Source: Georgenia sp.
Lineage (GTDB): Bacteria; Actinomycetota; Actinomycetes; Actinomycetales; Actinomycetaceae
Reading direction: 5' to 3'
NCBI GenBank assembly: GCA_027322565.1
Contig: DAHVRG010000146.1
Coordinates: forward strand, 1-14,551
Length of the DNA stretch: 14,551 bases
The position numbers were made by a program, and so were the translations under genes. Positions 14,057 through 14,551 of this stretch are shown piece after piece. Numbering within the stretch: position 1 is the first letter of the stretch; every line of letters starts with the position of its first letter. The notes below the pieces were generated by a model that saw only the letters and a program-made list of their open reading frames with translations, searched no databases and had not been told where the DNA came from.

Positions 14057-14551
14057 ATGCGGATCGTCCAGCTGACGTCGACGAGCGCGGGCGGTGTCGC
14101 GCGGCACGCCAGGCAGGTGGCGGGACTGCTCGCCGGTGCCGGGCACCGGGTGCTCCTCGCCGGCCCCGCCGACGTCGTCGCCGACTCACCGGTGCCGAGC
14201 CACGTCGTCGACATCGCCGACCGGCCCCGCGCCGGTGACGTCGCCGCCGTCCGCCGGCTGCGCGCCGCGCTCACCGGGGCGGACCTCGTCCACGCCCACG
14301 GGCTGCGGGCCGGTGCGGCAGCCGTGCTCGCCGCTACCGGCCTGCGGCCCCGGCCCGCCGTCGTCGTCACGCTCCACAACCTGCCCGTCGGCGGGTGGCG
14401 GGTCCGCGCGGTCGCGGCCGTGCTGGAACGTCTCGTCGCGCGGGGCGCGGACCTCGTCCTCGGAGTGAGCGGCGACCTCGTCGCGCGGATGGCCCGCCTC
14501 GGGGCCCCGGCGGAGCGCGCGCTCGTCCCCGCCCCGCCGCACCGCGACCCC
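14057..14551 (+). CDS. GT4-family glycosyltransferase, N-terminal part (runs off window)
   Basis: The first 165 codons of a GT-B fold glycosyltransferase run to the window edge without a stop. The N-terminus MRIVQLTSTSAGGVARHARQ and the glycine-rich GGVARHA turn (12-18) are typical of family GT4 donor/acceptor domains, and DLVHAHGLRAG (76-86) is the characteristic acceptor-domain motif. The nucleotide-sugar binding E-x7-E motif would lie beyond the window. The start is taken at ATG 14057; ATG 14045 in the same frame (MVWP...) is an alternative, and neither has a clear SD. It begins 19 nt after the MurJ-like gene, in the same operon. The sugar and acceptor cannot be told. A cytoplasmic or membrane-associated enzyme adding sugar to a lipid-linked intermediate is plausible. 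Confidence 0.87.
   Translation, partial: MRIVQLTSTSAGGVARHARQVAGLLAGAGHRVLLAGPADVVADSPVPSHVVDIADRPRAGDVAAVRRLRAALTGADLVHAHGLRAGAAAVLAATGLRPRPAVVVTLHNLPVGGWRVRAVAAVLERLVARGADLVLGVSGDLVARMARLGAPAERALVPAPPHRDP

Noticed and set aside
12349..14379. 676-codon minus-strand ORF, longest in the window
   Set aside because: Antisense to the MurJ-like gene; highly charged Gly/Arg/Asp/Glu composition is the mirror image of a hydrophobic, GC-rich membrane protein.

Overview
The window comes from a high-GC actinobacterium, roughly 72-75% G+C judged by eye, with almost every third codon position G or C. The gene order from about 2.4 to 11.6 kb (HAD phosphatase, small protein, tlyA, nadK, recN, steA, steB/mctB) is the conserved actinobacterial block known from Mycobacterium tuberculosis as Rv1691-Rv1698. 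The extra azlCD pair, the NYN-LOTUS gene and the adjacent rRNA operon fit a member of the Micrococcales better than a mycobacterium. This placement is inferred; the sequence alone does not fix the family or genus.

Region 1 (1-537) is the end of an rRNA operon: the last ~253 nt of 23S rRNA with the sarcin-ricin loop, a ~120 nt spacer with small hairpins and no tRNA, a complete 5S rRNA, and a perfect 15-bp terminator hairpin. Region 2 (571-4526) is a forward run of four tightly packed genes: a TPR-like protein with a basic Arg/Gly-rich head and an acidic Pro/Glu-rich tail, a NagD-like HAD phosphatase (relative of the glycerol-3-phosphate phosphatase Rv1692), and the two subunits AzlC and AzlD of a branched-chain amino acid exporter. 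Region 3 (4533-5603, minus strand) is one NYN-type nuclease-like protein with two OST-HTH/LOTUS domains. It converges on azlD with only 6 nt between stops and diverges from the next operon across 73 nt.

Region 4 (5677-14551, running off the end) is one long forward operon with overlapping or nearly touching genes: a 74-aa Pro-rich protein, tlyA (rRNA 2'-O-methyltransferase), nadK, recN, steA and steB (envelope/cytokinesis pair), a short MraY/WecA-like membrane protein, a MurJ-like flippase paralogue, and the start of a GT4 glycosyltransferase.

The most interesting part is the last ~5 kb. A membrane sugar-phosphate transferase relative, a MurJ-fold transporter relative and a glycosyltransferase lie in one operon directly behind the division-associated pair SteA-SteB. 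The MurJ relative appears to lack two of the three arginines of the MurJ cationic triad. The MraY relative keeps the acidic motifs but is short and lacks the C-terminal histidine motif. Together they look like a candidate dedicated lipid-linked glycan pathway coupled to division or septum maturation. That role is inference. Most of the rest is ordinary conserved housekeeping content.
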